The notes under the pieces are model-generated. The model made no database searches, had not been told where the DNA came from, and was given only the letters and a program-made list of their open reading frames with translations. Shown here piece by piece: positions 1-10,129 of a stretch of DNA of 64,000 nt. Location: positions 1-64,000 of the forward strand of contig NZ_MZGT01000001.1 of assembly GCF_002029255.1 (NCBI RefSeq), written 5' to 3'. This DNA comes from Clostridium chromiireducens. Lineage in GTDB: Bacteria > Bacillota > Clostridia > Clostridiales > Clostridiaceae. Position numbers and translations under genes: made by a program. The stretch's first letter is position 1. Each line of letters opens with the position of its first letter.

Positions 1-397
1 TTATAATATAAAAAATATATATCAGCAATATTGTTTCATTAAATAATATTACTATATCATATTATAATTGCATAAGTTAGAGTTAATACATAATCATTAA
101 ATTCATTTTTAAAGTAAGTGTGAGTAAATGCCATATTGTAATGAAATTTGAATTATAGTTAATTTTTATTCAGAGATATTATTAATATAACTTATATTTA
201 CTATAGGCTATCGACTTATTTTATTACTAAAAATAGTTTTTGCAACAATTAATTAAATATGCTAAGAAACAAGAAGTATATAATATAATAATAAGCATTA
301 AATACAAAGATACCCAAAATTTTAATATATGAGTTAGTAAATCTAAATGGAATAAATATTTAAATACTATCTTCTTAAATAGTAGAAAGGACTACTT
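1..397. other. AT-rich region with no recognised gene
   Basis: The first 397 bases contain no open reading frame I can support and no convincing 17-spaced promoter pair or terminator. They are extremely A+T rich with many in-frame stops. In related Firmicutes clpC lies just upstream of radA, so this may be the clpC-radA intergenic region, but no clpC 3' end is visible. A TATAAT-like run near 278-290 has no good -35 partner. Confidence 0.5.
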
Positions 398-1774
398 ATG
401 AAAAAGAAAACATTGTACAGATGTGCCAGCTGTGGCTTTGAGAGTATTAAATGGTTAGGAAAGTGCCCGACGTGTAGCCAGTGGAATACACTTGAGGAAA
501 TTTCTATTGAATTAAAAAATGCTGGAACTAGAGCGAGACAAACATCTAAAAAACCTATAAAAAAACTATTTGAAATAGTTTCAAATAAAAATGATAGAAT
601 AATTACAGGTATAAATGAATTTGATAGAGTAATGGGTGGAGGAATTGTAAAGGACTCAATCTCAATCATAACAGCCAGACCAGGTGCAGGAAAATCAACA
701 TTACTACTTCAAATTTCAGATGCAGTGGCACAAAGGGGTTATAAAGTAATCTATGCATCCGGAGAAGAAAGTGACAGTCAAATAAAAAATAGAGCTGATA
801 GGATTCTAAAAAAAATTCATGAAAGTATATGGGTATTACAGGAGACAAGTCTGGATAATGTTTTGGATGCAGTTGAGGAAATAGATCCAGATATAGTAAT
901 CATTGATAGTATTCAGACATTTACAATGGAATCGTCATTGCCAGCTAGAGCAGGGTCTCCAACACAAACTATGGAATGTGCTAATGCATTACTTCAGATT
1001 GCTAAAAATGAAAAGAGGCCTAGGGTTGTTATTATAGTTGGACAGATGACTAAAAGTGATGAGCTAGCAGGTCTAAGAGCGCTAGAACATTTAGTTGATA
1101 CAGTGCTTATAATAGAGGATGATAATGATGAAGAGTTACGTGTGCTTGTAAGCTCTAAAAATAGATTTGGCGGTATTGAAAATGGATTTTTTCAAATGTG
1201 CGAGAGAGGTATAATTTCAATAGATAATCCATCGGAGTTTTTTATGACAAAGCGTGAGGAAGGTGAAATTGTATCTGGAAGTGCATTAACCGTGATCAAA
1301 GAAGGAACGAGGTCGATCATTACAGAGATAGAGAGTCTAGTTTCAAAAAGTTTTACACCATATCCAACGCGTATAGGCGAAACGCTGGGGAAAGATAAGT
1401 TAAACACATTAATATCGATATTAGAGCAGCGTGGAGGAATTAGCCTTTACGATAAAAATGTTATCATCAAAACTACCGGAGGTATGAAAATAAGAGAACA
1501 AGGCATTAACTTAGCTGTAATAATGAGTATTGTATCGTCTGTAAAGCAGCAAGGCATTGAATCGAACATTGCATTTATAGGTGATGTAGGGTTAACTGGA
1601 GAATTAAAGAAAGTACCATCGTTAGAAAGTAGAGTTAAGGAACTTGAGAGAATGGGATTCAAAAAAGTATATGTGCCAAAGGGTTCTTTTCTAAAAGAAA
1701 ACAAACTAAAAAAAATAGAAATAATTGAATTAAAAACTTTAATTGATGTAATAAAACATATATATAATAATTAA
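398..1774 (+). CDS. radA: DNA repair protein RadA
   Basis: RadA is a RecA-like, Lon-related ATPase that promotes branch migration of recombination intermediates. At 458 residues it has the full family length. Cys9, Cys12, Cys23 and Cys26 form the N-terminal zinc finger. A Walker A segment (GAGKST) lies near residues 96-101, the RadA-specific KNRFG motif near residue 255, and a Lon-protease-like domain follows to the C terminus. The ATG at 398 follows an AGAAAGGA ribosome-binding site. It sits upstream of disA, as in many Firmicutes; the 280-base gap contains its own likely disA promoter, so the two need not be strictly cotranscribed. Confidence 0.97.
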   Translation: MKKKTLYRCASCGFESIKWLGKCPTCSQWNTLEEISIELKNAGTRARQTSKKPIKKLFEIVSNKNDRIITGINEFDRVMGGGIVKDSISIITARPGAGKSTLLLQISDAVAQRGYKVIYASGEESDSQIKNRADRILKKIHESIWVLQETSLDNVLDAVEEIDPDIVIIDSIQTFTMESSLPARAGSPTQTMECANALLQIAKNEKRPRVVIIVGQMTKSDELAGLRALEHLVDTVLIIEDDNDEELRVLVSSKNRFGGIENGFFQMCERGIISIDNPSEFFMTKREEGEIVSGSALTVIKEGTRSIITEIESLVSKSFTPYPTRIGETLGKDKLNTLISILEQRGGISLYDKNVIIKTTGGMKIREQGINLAVIMSIVSSVKQQGIESNIAFIGDVGLTGELKKVPSLESRVKELERMGFKKVYVPKGSFLKENKLKKIEIIELKTLIDVIKHIYNN

Positions 1775-1866
1775 AATAGTGTATATGATTGATATAATTT
1801 TTAGACCTCATTTATAAGTGCTTTTCTACAAAAACATATATTATAACTTATATTTCATAAATATTA

Positions 1867-1895
1867 TTGAGAGATTATAGTTATTATAGTATTAT
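1867..1895 (+). promoter_or_regulatory. Putative disA promoter
   Basis: TTGAGA at 1867-1872 and TATTAT at 1890-1895 are separated by 17 bases, a plausible vegetative sigma-A promoter about 160 bases before disA. The rest of the 1775-2056 gap is featureless A+T-rich DNA with no clear terminator for radA. Such matches arise by chance in DNA this A+T rich, so this is moderate evidence only. Confidence 0.4.
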
Positions 1896-2056
1896 AGTTT
1901 TTAGAGATTAAACTTTAAATTTTGGGTTTTAAGGAATTAATTATTAGGTAACTCTAAAATTAAATATAACAGCATAGAATTTTAATTTATATATTTAAGT
2001 AGATAATATAATTAACGACAAATAATAAATAAGATTTTTAGGAAATGGGTGAGTGT

Positions 2057-3121
2057 ATGAGAATAGAAAAGGGAATAGGAATAAAAAATGTCTTAAAGAT
2101 AATGTGCCCAGGCACTCAACTAAGGGAAGGTCTTGAAAATATATTAAGAGCTAAAACAGGAGGGTTGCTAGTTATAGGTGATGACGAGGAAGTGATGAAA
2201 CTCGTGGATGGTGGATTTTATATAAACGCAGAATATACTCCATCCTACGCATACGAACTAGCTAAAATGGATGGAGCTATTGTAATAACAGGTGATTTGA
2301 AAAGGATAGTTTGTGCTAATGCTCAGCTAATCCCAGATTCGTCTATTCCAACCTATGAGACAGGAACTAGGCATCGGACGGCTCATAGAGTAGCAAAGCA
2401 AACTAATAATATTGTAATTGCGATCTCACAAAGAAGAAATATAATAACTATGTACAAAGGTGATATAAAGTATGTATTAAGAGAAAGCAGTGTAATTTTA
2501 GGAAAGGCTAATCAAGCTCTTCAAACATTAGAGAAATATGTGTCTGTGCTCGAGCGTGTTATTAATAATCTAAATTTACTGGAGTTTCAGGATTTAACAA
2601 CCCTTTTTGATGTTGTCACTGCTATTCAAAGAACAGAAATGGTAATGAGAATAGTAGAAGAAATTAATATGTATATTTTAGAACTTGGTAATGAAGGAAG
2701 ACTAATATCCATGCAGCTTAATGAATTAGTTAAACACATAGAACGTGATGGAATATTATTAATAAGAGATTACTGTAAAGATGGATTACAGTATGGTGAT
2801 GTATATGAACATATTCAAAAGTTAAATTCATCAGAGTTATTAGATTTAGATGCAATTTCCAGGGCGTTAGGACACGGAGGAACTTCTCTTATGGATACAC
2901 TAATCTCTCCTAAGGGGTATAGAGTTTTGAGTAAAGTGCCTAGAATACCATCAAATGTTATTGATAATCTGATAAAGGAATTTAAAGAATTAAGTAATAT
3001 AATAGATGCAGATATAAGTGACTTAGACAATGTTGAAGGAATTGGAGAAGCCAGAGCTACAGCTATTAAGGATGGATTAAAGCGAATCAAGGAGCAGGTG
3101 TCACTAAAAAAAGAAATATAA
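2057..3121 (+). CDS. disA: Diadenylate cyclase DisA (DNA integrity scanning protein)
   Basis: DisA condenses two ATP into the second messenger c-di-AMP and scans DNA through a C-terminal helix-hairpin-helix domain, pausing at branched structures. The DAC domain is clear: the DGA motif starts at Asp72 and the GTRHRTA motif covers Thr104-Arg107. The linker is helical, and an HhH segment (VEGIGEARA) lies near the C terminus. I chose ATG 2057 because GGGTGAG sits a few bases upstream; ATG 2045, four codons earlier, would place AGGA too close. The protein is then 354 residues, normal for the family. The residue after RHRTA is His rather than the Glu I recall in the Bacillus enzyme. Confidence 0.95.
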   Translation: MRIEKGIGIKNVLKIMCPGTQLREGLENILRAKTGGLLVIGDDEEVMKLVDGGFYINAEYTPSYAYELAKMDGAIVITGDLKRIVCANAQLIPDSSIPTYETGTRHRTAHRVAKQTNNIVIAISQRRNIITMYKGDIKYVLRESSVILGKANQALQTLEKYVSVLERVINNLNLLEFQDLTTLFDVVTAIQRTEMVMRIVEEINMYILELGNEGRLISMQLNELVKHIERDGILLIRDYCKDGLQYGDVYEHIQKLNSSELLDLDAISRALGHGGTSLMDTLISPKGYRVLSKVPRIPSNVIDNLIKEFKELSNIIDADISDLDNVEGIGEARATAIKDGLKRIKEQVSLKKEI

Positions 3122-3229
3122 GAATAAAAAACTGTCTTAGAATAAAAGTTGATTACAAATAGAAGAGAATAGTTCTGTTTTAATTAAGCATAAACATATT
3201 TTGAGTCAGTCTTTTTGCATATGTATGAA

Positions 3230-3251
3230 TTTATTAAGTAAACTTAATAAA
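3230..3251. repeat. Palindrome between disA and the PIN/TRAM gene
   Basis: Arms 3230-3239 and 3242-3251 are perfectly complementary over 10 bp. With a three-base bulge the pairing extends outward (ATGAAT to the left, ATTCAT to the right). It is purely A+T-rich with no U-tract, so it is a poor terminator. It lies just upstream of an extended -10 promoter and could be a protein-binding palindrome. Confidence 0.45.
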
Positions 3252-3259
3252 TTATTCAT

Positions 3260-3287
3260 TTTAGATGAAGTTATTGTATGCTATAAT
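3260..3287 (+). promoter_or_regulatory. Putative promoter of the PIN/TRAM gene
   Basis: TATAAT at 3282-3287 is preceded by TGC, giving an extended -10 element. A weak -35 (TTTAGA, 3260-3265) lies 16 bases upstream. The element stands about 75 bases before the start codon of the PIN/TRAM gene. Confidence 0.45.
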
Positions 3288-3363
3288 TAATAATACAGAG
3301 AAAATATTAAGAATATGATTAAAATAACACAACTATGTAAATAATTAGAAGGAGGTGAAGTAT

Positions 3364-4464
3364 GTGTTAAAAAAAATATTAAGGGGAATTTTCTCGGTAA
3401 TTGGGTTGATAGTAGGATATTTTATATCTGAAATATTACTTACAATCCCTCAAATTGCTAGTTTAGCCTACCTTTCAACGACTATGGCTAGAGTTGCATT
3501 CGTTATTATTATATCTTTTATTTTTGGACTTATATTATATATTATTTCTCCCATTATATATAAAGGTATTTCTAATCTGATTGAATATATTGAAAAAAGC
3601 ATGCAAAAAATGAGCATAACAGAAATAATTTATGGAACTATAGGGGCCATTATTAGTTTAGTTCTTATGACATTTATTGCAAAGCCAATTAATGATATTA
3701 GTATAATAGGACCGATATTATTGATTCTATTAAATATTTTAGCAGCTATAATAGGTGCAGAGATAATGATTAAGAAAAAAGAAGATATAACGGCACTTCT
3801 GGTTAATATTAAGAAACCTGTAATAAGAGAAAAGAAGGCTAAGGACACAATAAAGGACTCTACTATAGGAATTCCAAAAGTGTTGGATACGTCAGTTATA
3901 ATTGATGGGAGAATATTTGATATTTGTGAAACAGGATTTATTGAAGGACCACTAGTTATACCTAATTTTGTGTTGGATGAATTGAGACATATCTCAGATT
4001 CTTCGGATTCTTTAAAAAGAAATAGAGGAAGAAGAGGATTAGATATATTAAATAAAATACAAAAGGAATTATCAATAGAAACTCAGATCGTAGATGATGA
4101 TTTTCCTAAAATTGCAGAAGTTGATGCAAAACTATTAAAACTTGCTCAAAAGATAGAAGGGAAAGTTATAACTAATGATTATAACTTAAATAAAGTGGCT
4201 GAGTTTCAAGGGGTTCCAGTACTAAATATAAACGAACTATCAAATGCTATCAAGCCTGTTGTATTACCAGGAGAAGAGATGAAAATTGATATAGTTAAGG
4301 ATGGAAAAGAATCAAGCCAAGGGGTAGCTTATTTAGAAGACGGAACTATGATTGTTGTAGAAAGTGGAAGAAAATATATAGGACAAACAACGGATGTTAT
4401 AGTTACGTCAGTACTGCAGACTGCAGCAGGAAGAATGATTTTTGCAAAACCAAAAGATAATTAA
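3364..4464 (+). CDS. PIN/TRAM domain membrane protein (YacL family)
   Basis: This resembles B. subtilis YacL. About four hydrophobic helices fill the first 130 residues, then comes a PIN nuclease-like domain starting at [12 protein letters not shown] with conserved acidic residues, and a C-terminal TRAM domain (roughly the last 65 residues) of the kind that binds RNA. The likely role is membrane-tethered RNA cleavage or binding, but the substrate is unknown for the family. I chose GTG 3364: GGAGG at 3351-3355 is ideally spaced, whereas an in-frame GTG at 3355 overlaps the ribosome-binding site. The product is 366 residues. It lies 20 bases before ispD, so the two are probably cotranscribed. 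Confidence 0.88.
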   Translation: MLKKILRGIFSVIGLIVGYFISEILLTIPQIASLAYLSTTMARVAFVIIISFIFGLILYIISPIIYKGISNLIEYIEKSMQKMSITEIIYGTIGAIISLVLMTFIAKPINDISIIGPILLILLNILAAIIGAEIMIKKKEDITALLVNIKKPVIREKKAKDTIKDSTIGIPKVLDTSVIIDGRIFDICETGFIEGPLVIPNFVLDELRHISDSSDSLKRNRGRRGLDILNKIQKELSIETQIVDDDFPKIAEVDAKLLKLAQKIEGKVITNDYNLNKVAEFQGVPVLNINELSNAIKPVVLPGEEMKIDIVKDGKESSQGVAYLEDGTMIVVESGRKYIGQTTDVIVTSVLQTAAGRMIFAKPKDN

Positions 4465-4484
4465 AATTAAGGAGATTTTTCTAT

Positions 4485-5159
4485 ATGGTAAGTGCTATAG
4501 TGTTAGCTGGAGGAAAAGGAAAAAGGATGGGATGTTCTCAGAGCAAGCAGTATATTGACTTAGATGGAAAGCCTATTATTTATTACACATTAAAGCAATT
4601 TATCAAAAATAAATCAATAGACAACATTGTTTTAGTTATTCCAGAAGAAGAGAAGGATTACTGTAAAGATGAAGTGTTGGATAGATATGGATTAGTAGTT
4701 GATAAGATAGTATTTGGAGGTAATGAAAGACAGGAGTCTGTGTATAAGGCTTTAATTGAAATGGAAAACACCAATATAGTATTAATACATGATGGAGCGA
4801 GACCATTTGTATCAGAGCGAATAATAAATGATGCAATTAAGTATGCAACTCTTTATAAGGCAGCAGCACCTGGGGTGGTTCCAAAGGATACTATAAAAAT
4901 TAGAGGTGAAGATAACTTTTCAATAAAAACATTAGATAGAAATAATCTTATAGCAATTCAAACGCCTCAAGCTTTTGATTTTAAGTTGATATGCAAATGT
5001 CATAAGGAAGTTAAAGAAAAGAATATTATGGTTACTGATGATACCAGCGTGGTAGAAGCTTTGGGTAATAAAGTTTACATTTATGAAGGGGATTACACGA
5101 ATATAAAGATAACGACCCCTGAAGATTTAGCTCTGGCTGAATATCTAGTGAAAAAATAG
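4485..5159 (+). CDS. ispD: 2-C-methyl-D-erythritol 4-phosphate cytidylyltransferase
   Basis: IspD transfers CMP from CTP to methylerythritol phosphate, the third step of the MEP isoprenoid pathway. At 224 residues it is of usual size. The nucleotide-binding loop LAGGKGKRMG opens the protein, and further family motifs (HDGARPF, QTPQAF, TDDTS) follow in order. AAGGAG precedes the ATG at 4485. The next MEP gene, ispF, is not adjacent. A perfect promoter begins 15 bases after its stop codon, so ispD ends its transcription unit or is only partly connected to proS. Confidence 0.95.
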   Translation: MVSAIVLAGGKGKRMGCSQSKQYIDLDGKPIIYYTLKQFIKNKSIDNIVLVIPEEEKDYCKDEVLDRYGLVVDKIVFGGNERQESVYKALIEMENTNIVLIHDGARPFVSERIINDAIKYATLYKAAAPGVVPKDTIKIRGEDNFSIKTLDRNNLIAIQTPQAFDFKLICKCHKEVKEKNIMVTDDTSVVEALGNKVYIYEGDYTNIKITTPEDLALAEYLVKK

Positions 5160-5174
5160 TATAGATATATTATA

Positions 5175-5203
5175 TTGACAGGTGAAATCCAAGAAGTTAT
5201 AAT
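5175..5203 (+). promoter_or_regulatory. Consensus promoter for the T-box-proS unit
   Basis: TTGACA (5175-5180) and TATAAT (5198-5203) are separated by exactly 17 bases, a perfect sigma-A consensus. It lies immediately after the ispD stop codon and upstream of the T-box leader. A strong constitutive promoter of this kind fits control exerted at the leader terminator. Confidence 0.85.
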
Positions 5204-5229
5204 ATATTAAAATAAAATCAAAAGTATAA

Positions 5230-5426
5230 AGCGATGACGAAGAATAGTAGAAGTCGACCGTTAAGAGAAAAAGTCCATAGGCTGAAAGACTTTTAATAGA
5301 CTTTGAACCAGCTTTAGAGTATAGGTAAAAACTATCGGTATAACACCGTTATCATTATTAGAGAACAAATTTAGGTGGTACCGCGAGAGAAGTTCGCCCT
5401 AATGCATGCATTAGGGCGAACTTTTT
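5230..5426 (+). promoter_or_regulatory. T-box riboswitch, probably sensing tRNA-Pro
   Basis: The leader shows all T-box parts. The stem I base pairs 5233-5239 with 5347-5353. A loop-E-like AGTA follows in the 5' part of stem I. The T-box sequence AGGTGGTACCGCG is at 5373-5385. A strong terminator of complementary arms at 5391-5422 is followed by a T run. CCA at 5308-5310, in the context GAACCAG, is the likely specifier codon (proline), matching the downstream prolyl-tRNA synthetase. Uncharged tRNA-Pro would stabilise the antiterminator and let transcription reach proS and probably cysS. Confidence 0.93.
5391..5426 (+). terminator. T-box leader terminator
   Basis: This is a perfect self-complementary sequence of 32 bases (5391-5422) running straight into TTTT. 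It is the transcription-off arm of the proS T-box. The left arm is available to the T-box bulge in the antiterminated state. The 200 bases between it and proS (5427-5626) hold only a weak TATAAT at 5591 and a possible 7-bp long-range stem. Confidence 0.9.
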
Positions 5427-5626
5427 AGTTTTAAGACTATTTCATAAAACTTGTGGTTTTCAAATGCAAAACTGATATTGTTTTTTGAATTATATATTTT
5501 TTAGTGCACAATCAGTTAAAAACTTACTTGTCATTTAAAGAATATTTTAATTTTAGAAAAGTTTATTCTGTTTTATGTAGTTAGTTTGGATATAATAAAA
5601 ACAAGATTTTTAGGAGGAAATATAAA

Positions 5627-7339
5627 ATGAAGATGTCTAACATGTTAATATCAACATTAAGAGAAGTGCCAGCAGAGGCGGAAATCGATAGTCATAAGCT
5701 GATGTTAAGAGCAGGGATGATAAAAAAAATGGCGGCAGGAATATATAATTACATGCCACTTGGATTAAAGGTTTTAAAGAATGTAGAAAATATAATTAGA
5801 GAAGAAATGAATGGCGCAGGAGCTCAAGAATTTTTAGCATCAGCAATGATACCAGCTGAATTATGGCAGGAATCAGGTAGATGGGATGCATATGGGGCAG
5901 AGATGTTTAGATTAAAAGATAGAGGAGAAAGAGATTTTTGCTTAGGACCTACTCATGAAGAAGTATTTACCGACATAGCAAGAAATGAGATAAAATCATA
6001 TAAACAATTACCACTTAATTTATACCAAATTCAGACTAAGTATAGAGATGAGCGTAGGCCAAGATTTGGAGTAATGAGATCTAGAGAGTTTATCATGAAA
6101 GATGCATATAGCTTTGATAAGGATCAAGAAGGATTAGATTTGGCATATGATAAAATGCATGATGCTTATGTTAAGATATTTAATAGATGTGGCTTAGATG
6201 CGAAGTGTGTTGCTGCAGATTCGGGTGCAATTGGTGGTTCTAATTCGGCAGAGTTTATGGTTAAATCAGAAGTTGGAGAAGATGATGTAGTATTCTGCAG
6301 TAAATGTGATTATGCAGCAAATATTGAAAAAGCTCATTCTCCAGCAGAGAAAGAAGAAAAACAAGAATTTAAAGAAGTGAATAAGGTTGAAACACCAAAT
6401 GTGAAAACTATCGATGAGCTAGTTAAATTCTTTAATACTAACGAGAAGAGGTTCGCTAAAACTATTTTATTTAATGCAGATGGAAAAATTGTTGCAGTTA
6501 TGGTAAGAGGGGATAGGGAAATTAATGAGGTTAAAATAAGTAATGCGATTGGTGAGATTACTAGCTTAGAGCTTGCAAATAGTGAAGAGGTTAGAATAGC
6601 AACAGGAGCTGATGTGGGGTTTGCTGGACCAAAAGGTATAAAAGTTGATATGCTATTAGTTGATGAAGAGATAGCTAATATGTATAACTTTATTGTTGGG
6701 GCGAATGAAACAGGATATCACTTTGAAAATATAAACTATGGAAGAGATTTTGAAGGTATAATCGGTGATTATAGAAATGTAACAGAAGGAGAAAAGTGTC
6801 CAGTCTGCGGTGGGAAAGTTACTATTGCAAGAGGAACAGAAGTAGGTCATATATTTAAACTTGGAACTAAATATTCAGAAGCTATGAATGCCAATTTTAT
6901 AGATGAAGGTGGAAAAGAGAAACCATTTATAATGGGGTGCTATGGTATTGGAGTTACAAGAACAATGGCGTCTATAATTGAGCAGCATCATGATGATAAT
7001 GGCATAATATGGCCATTAGCTGTAGCTCCATATCATGTTTCAGTAATTCCGGTAAATATCAAAGATGAAGAACAAGTTAGAGTTGCAAATGAACTTTATA
7101 ATAACTTGATAAGTATGGAAGTAGAAGCTCTTTTAGATGATAGAAATGAAAGAGCGGGAGTAAAGTTTAAGGATTCAGAATTAATGGGGATACCAATGAG
7201 AATAACTGTAGGTAAAAAGATAGGTGAAGGGGAAGTTGAATTTAAACTTAGAGATAGTGATATGGAAGTAGTCAAAATAGATGAGGTTTGTAATATAATA
7301 AAGAATGAATTTGAAAAAAATAATATTAAGCTTAAATAA
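5627..7339 (+). CDS. proS: Prolyl-tRNA synthetase
   Basis: This is a class II aminoacyl-tRNA synthetase charging tRNA-Pro. Its 570 residues match the long bacterial form with an editing insertion. Class II motif 2 ([10 protein letters not shown]) is near residue 140, the INS editing domain that clears Ala-tRNA-Pro occupies roughly residues 225-405, motif 3 contains [10 protein letters not shown], and an anticodon-binding domain completes the protein. AGGAGG precedes ATG 5627. Expression is governed by the upstream T-box. cysS follows after 18 bases, so proline starvation probably raises CysS as well. Confidence 0.97.
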   Translation: MKMSNMLISTLREVPAEAEIDSHKLMLRAGMIKKMAAGIYNYMPLGLKVLKNVENIIREEMNGAGAQEFLASAMIPAELWQESGRWDAYGAEMFRLKDRGERDFCLGPTHEEVFTDIARNEIKSYKQLPLNLYQIQTKYRDERRPRFGVMRSREFIMKDAYSFDKDQEGLDLAYDKMHDAYVKIFNRCGLDAKCVAADSGAIGGSNSAEFMVKSEVGEDDVVFCSKCDYAANIEKAHSPAEKEEKQEFKEVNKVETPNVKTIDELVKFFNTNEKRFAKTILFNADGKIVAVMVRGDREINEVKISNAIGEITSLELANSEEVRIATGADVGFAGPKGIKVDMLLVDEEIANMYNFIVGANETGYHFENINYGRDFEGIIGDYRNVTEGEKCPVCGGKVTIARGTEVGHIFKLGTKYSEAMNANFIDEGGKEKPFIMGCYGIGVTRTMASIIEQHHDDNGIIWPLAVAPYHVSVIPVNIKDEEQVRVANELYNNLISMEVEALLDDRNERAGVKFKDSELMGIPMRITVGKKIGEGEVEFKLRDSDMEVVKIDEVCNIIKNEFEKNNIKLK

Positions 7340-7357
7340 CTTTTAGGAGGTAGATTA

Positions 7358-8758
7358 ATGAGGGTATATAATACTTTAACAAGGCAAAAAGAAGAGTTTA
7401 TCCCTATTATCCCAGGTGAAGTTAAAATGTATGTTTGCGGACCAACTGTTTATAATTTCTTCCATATTGGTAATGGGCGAACATTTATTGTCTTTGATAC
7501 TATAAGAAGATATTTGGAGTATAGAGGATATAGAGTTAGATTTATTCAGAACTTTACTGACATAGATGATAAAATGATTAATAAAGCAAATGACGAGGGT
7601 ATTACGGTAAAAGAACTTGGAGATAAATATATAAAAGAGTACTATCAAGATGCTGATGCACTTAGGATAGAAAGAGCAACTGTTAACCCTAGAGCGACAG
7701 AATATATTGAAGATATAATTAAATTTGTTGAACAGTTAATTGAAGCGGGATTTGCTTATGAAGTTGATGGAGATGTATATTATAGCACGAAGAGATTTGA
7801 TGGTTATGGCAAACTGGTTGGTCAAAATCTAGAAGATTTACAAACAGGAGCAAGAATATCTGTTGATGAAAGAAAAAAAGATCCTATGGATTTCGCGGTG
7901 TGGAAAGCTCAAAAGCCAGGTGAACCAGCATGGGATAGTCCTTGGGGATTAGGAAGACCTGGTTGGCATATAGAATGTTCATGTATGGCGAAAAAATTAC
8001 TGGGTGATACAATCGATATCCATGCTGGTGGTATGGACTTGAGATTCCCGCATCACGAAAATGAGATAGCACAAAGTGAGGCTGTTACAGGCAAACCTTT
8101 TGCAAATTATTGGCTACATGCGGCATTTGTTAATGTAGATAACAAAAAAATGTCTAAATCATTAAATAACTTTTTTACAGCAAGAGAAATTCTTGAAGAA
8201 TACGATGCCGATGCAATAAGATTTTTAATGTTATCAGGACATTATAGAATTCAAATAAATTTTACTAAGGAGCTACTAGACTCAGCAAAATCATCAATAG
8301 AGAGATTATATAACTGCATAAATAATCTCGAAAATCTAACAAATGAGGTTAAGAAAAAGACTATAGAAGAAGATGAGTTAAATTACTTAAGGTCTTTAGA
8401 TAAATATCGCGATAAATTTATTGAAAAAATGGATGATGACTTTAATACAGCAGATGCAATTTCTGTACTATTTGACTTAACAAGAGATATTAACAATAAT
8501 GTTGATATAAATTCATCAGCTGAACTATGTAAAAAATCAAATGAGTTAATTAGAGAACTTGGAAAGTCACTTGGTATTCTTCAAAGCCAGATGAGAAAGG
8601 ATTTGGAAAGCGAGATTCAAGAACTTATTGAACAGAGGCAACAGGCAAGGAAAAATAAAGATTTTGCTTTAGCAGATAAAATAAGAGATGACCTCAAGAG
8701 TAGAAATATAATTTTAGAAGATACACCACAAGGGGTAAGATGGAAAAAGATTGATTAA
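7358..8758 (+). CDS. cysS: Cysteinyl-tRNA synthetase
   Basis: This is a class I synthetase for cysteine with 466 residues, the usual size. Cys27, the first zinc ligand, and the HIGH-type signature HIGN (36-39) lie in the Rossmann fold. The other zinc ligands lie in the WHIECS segment and the downstream HHEN motif, and KMSKS is near residue 265. A helical anticodon domain follows. It has its own AGGAGG and is 18 bases from proS, so it is likely read through from the T-box promoter. No separate cysteine T-box is present. Confidence 0.97.
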   Translation: MRVYNTLTRQKEEFIPIIPGEVKMYVCGPTVYNFFHIGNGRTFIVFDTIRRYLEYRGYRVRFIQNFTDIDDKMINKANDEGITVKELGDKYIKEYYQDADALRIERATVNPRATEYIEDIIKFVEQLIEAGFAYEVDGDVYYSTKRFDGYGKLVGQNLEDLQTGARISVDERKKDPMDFAVWKAQKPGEPAWDSPWGLGRPGWHIECSCMAKKLLGDTIDIHAGGMDLRFPHHENEIAQSEAVTGKPFANYWLHAAFVNVDNKKMSKSLNNFFTAREILEEYDADAIRFLMLSGHYRIQINFTKELLDSAKSSIERLYNCINNLENLTNEVKKKTIEEDELNYLRSLDKYRDKFIEKMDDDFNTADAISVLFDLTRDINNNVDINSSAELCKKSNELIRELGKSLGILQSQMRKDLESEIQELIEQRQQARKNKDFALADKIRDDLKSRNIILEDTPQGVRWKKID

Positions 8759-8766
8759 TTATAGGA

Positions 8767-8790
8767 AAGGGTTGCAATTTTGCAACCCTT
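8767..8790 (+). terminator. Intercistronic hairpin after cysS (weak terminator)
   Basis: Arms 8767-8777 and 8780-8790 are perfectly complementary over 11 bp, in practice a 10-bp stem with a tetraloop. It is followed by ATTTAAA rather than a good U-tract. It starts 8 bases after the cysS stop and ends just before the mrnC ribosome-binding site. It may be a partial terminator or an mRNA-stabilising hairpin that sets the synthetase/mrnC ratio. Confidence 0.55.
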
Positions 8791-8808
8791 ATTTAAAGGA
8801 GAATTATA

Positions 8809-9219
8809 ATGCTAGGTGACTTAAGAACAAGAGAGTTTTCAAAAGATGAAGCGAGAATTTTAAATCCACTTCAATTAGCGCTAATAGGAGATGCAGTATT
8901 TGAGGTTTTTATTAGAAGCTATATATTGACTAAAAATACGGCATTATCAGCAAATAAGATTCACGTTAAGGCGATAGGGTATGTAAAAGCAAAGAGTCAG
9001 TCCCATATAATGCATGAAATAGAACAATATCTAACTGAGGAAGAAGAGACTATCTATAAAAGGGGAAGAAATACTAAATCTGCTACTGTTCCTAAAAATG
9101 CAGATGTAAGAGATTATAGAATGGCAACAGGATTTGAAGCATTAATTGGATATTTGTACTTAATAGGGGACAAAGAAAAACTAGAGTTTATACTTAATAA
9201 AAGTACTGAGTTAATATAA
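8809..9219 (+). CDS. mrnC: Mini-ribonuclease 3
   Basis: Mini-III is a dimeric RNase III-like enzyme lacking the double-stranded-RNA-binding domain; it trims the ends of 23S rRNA precursors in Firmicutes. The 136-residue protein has the characteristic LIGDAVFE motif near residue 28 and a GFEALIGYLY segment near the C terminus, which carry the catalytic acidic residues. AAAGGAG precedes ATG 8809. Placement between cysS and rlmB is the standard Firmicute arrangement. Confidence 0.95.
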   Translation: MLGDLRTREFSKDEARILNPLQLALIGDAVFEVFIRSYILTKNTALSANKIHVKAIGYVKAKSQSHIMHEIEQYLTEEEETIYKRGRNTKSATVPKNADVRDYRMATGFEALIGYLYLIGDKEKLEFILNKSTELI

Positions 9220-9249
9220 TAAATTGATATATACAAAGGAGCGCTTATA

Positions 9250-10116
9250 ATGCAAGATAAAACAAAACAATTCAAAACAAGAAGAAAAGGGAATAAACCT
9301 GAAAGTAAAAATGAGAAGTTCAATATAAATAATGAACAATATAGGACTAAGGATAAAAGCGAGGATTCGGAGGTTCGAGAAAGAGAAGATATAATTATTG
9401 GAAGGAATGCAGTAATTGAGGCTTTAAAAGGAGATGGGACAATTGAGACGTTATATATATCTAATAGCAAATTGGAAGGATCTATAAATACAATTATAAG
9501 TATAGCAAAAGAGAAAAAGGTCTTAATAAAAGAAGTCGATAAAAGAAAACTTGATTCTATGTGTGATGGAGAAACCCATCAAGGTGTAATAGCAAAAGTG
9601 ACACCATATAAATACTCAGAAGTATCTGATATATTGGCTTTGGCAGAGGAAAAAGGAGAGCATCCATTTATAGTAATATTGGATGAAATCGAGGATCCAC
9701 ATAATTTAGGATCTATAGCTAGAACAGCTGAATTATTTGGTGTCCATGGAATAATAATTCCAAGAAGAAGGAGCGCGTCTGTAAGCGCTACAGTATATAA
9801 GTCTTCAGCAGGGGCTATAGAGCATGTAAAAATAGCAAAGGTTACGAACTTAAATTCAACAATAGAAGAGTTAAAACAGAAAGGGATTTGGGTATATGGG
9901 ACTGATATAAGAGCAGAAGAATATAGTTATCAAACAGATTTTAGCGGACCATGTGCAATTATAATTGGTAATGAAGGTAGAGGGATTTCTAAACTAACAG
10001 TACAAAAGTGTGATAAACTAATAAAAATACCCATGGTTGGAAAGATTAACTCTTTAAATGCCTCGGTCGCTGGTGGTATAATTATGTATGAAGTTTTAAA
10101 AGGACGATTAAAATAG
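9250..10116 (+). CDS. rlmB: 23S rRNA/tRNA 2'-O-methyltransferase, TrmH family (RlmB)
   Basis: This is a SPOUT-fold SAM-dependent methyltransferase that modifies ribose 2'-OH groups; the family's RlmB acts on a 23S rRNA guanosine. The protein has 288 residues. A lysine/arginine-rich disordered extension covers roughly the first 45, then an L30e-like substrate-binding domain begins at IIGRNAVIEAL, and the SpoU catalytic domain contains DPHNLGSIARTAE, IIGNEGRGIS and LNASVAGGI. The trefoil-knot motifs are intact. The long basic N terminus is common in clostridial members. The rae1 gene starts 13 bases downstream. Confidence 0.92.
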   Translation: MQDKTKQFKTRRKGNKPESKNEKFNINNEQYRTKDKSEDSEVREREDIIIGRNAVIEALKGDGTIETLYISNSKLEGSINTIISIAKEKKVLIKEVDKRKLDSMCDGETHQGVIAKVTPYKYSEVSDILALAEEKGEHPFIVILDEIEDPHNLGSIARTAELFGVHGIIIPRRRSASVSATVYKSSAGAIEHVKIAKVTNLNSTIEELKQKGIWVYGTDIRAEEYSYQTDFSGPCAIIIGNEGRGISKLTVQKCDKLIKIPMVGKINSLNASVAGGIIMYEVLKGRLK

Positions 10117-10129
10117 AAAGAGGTACATA

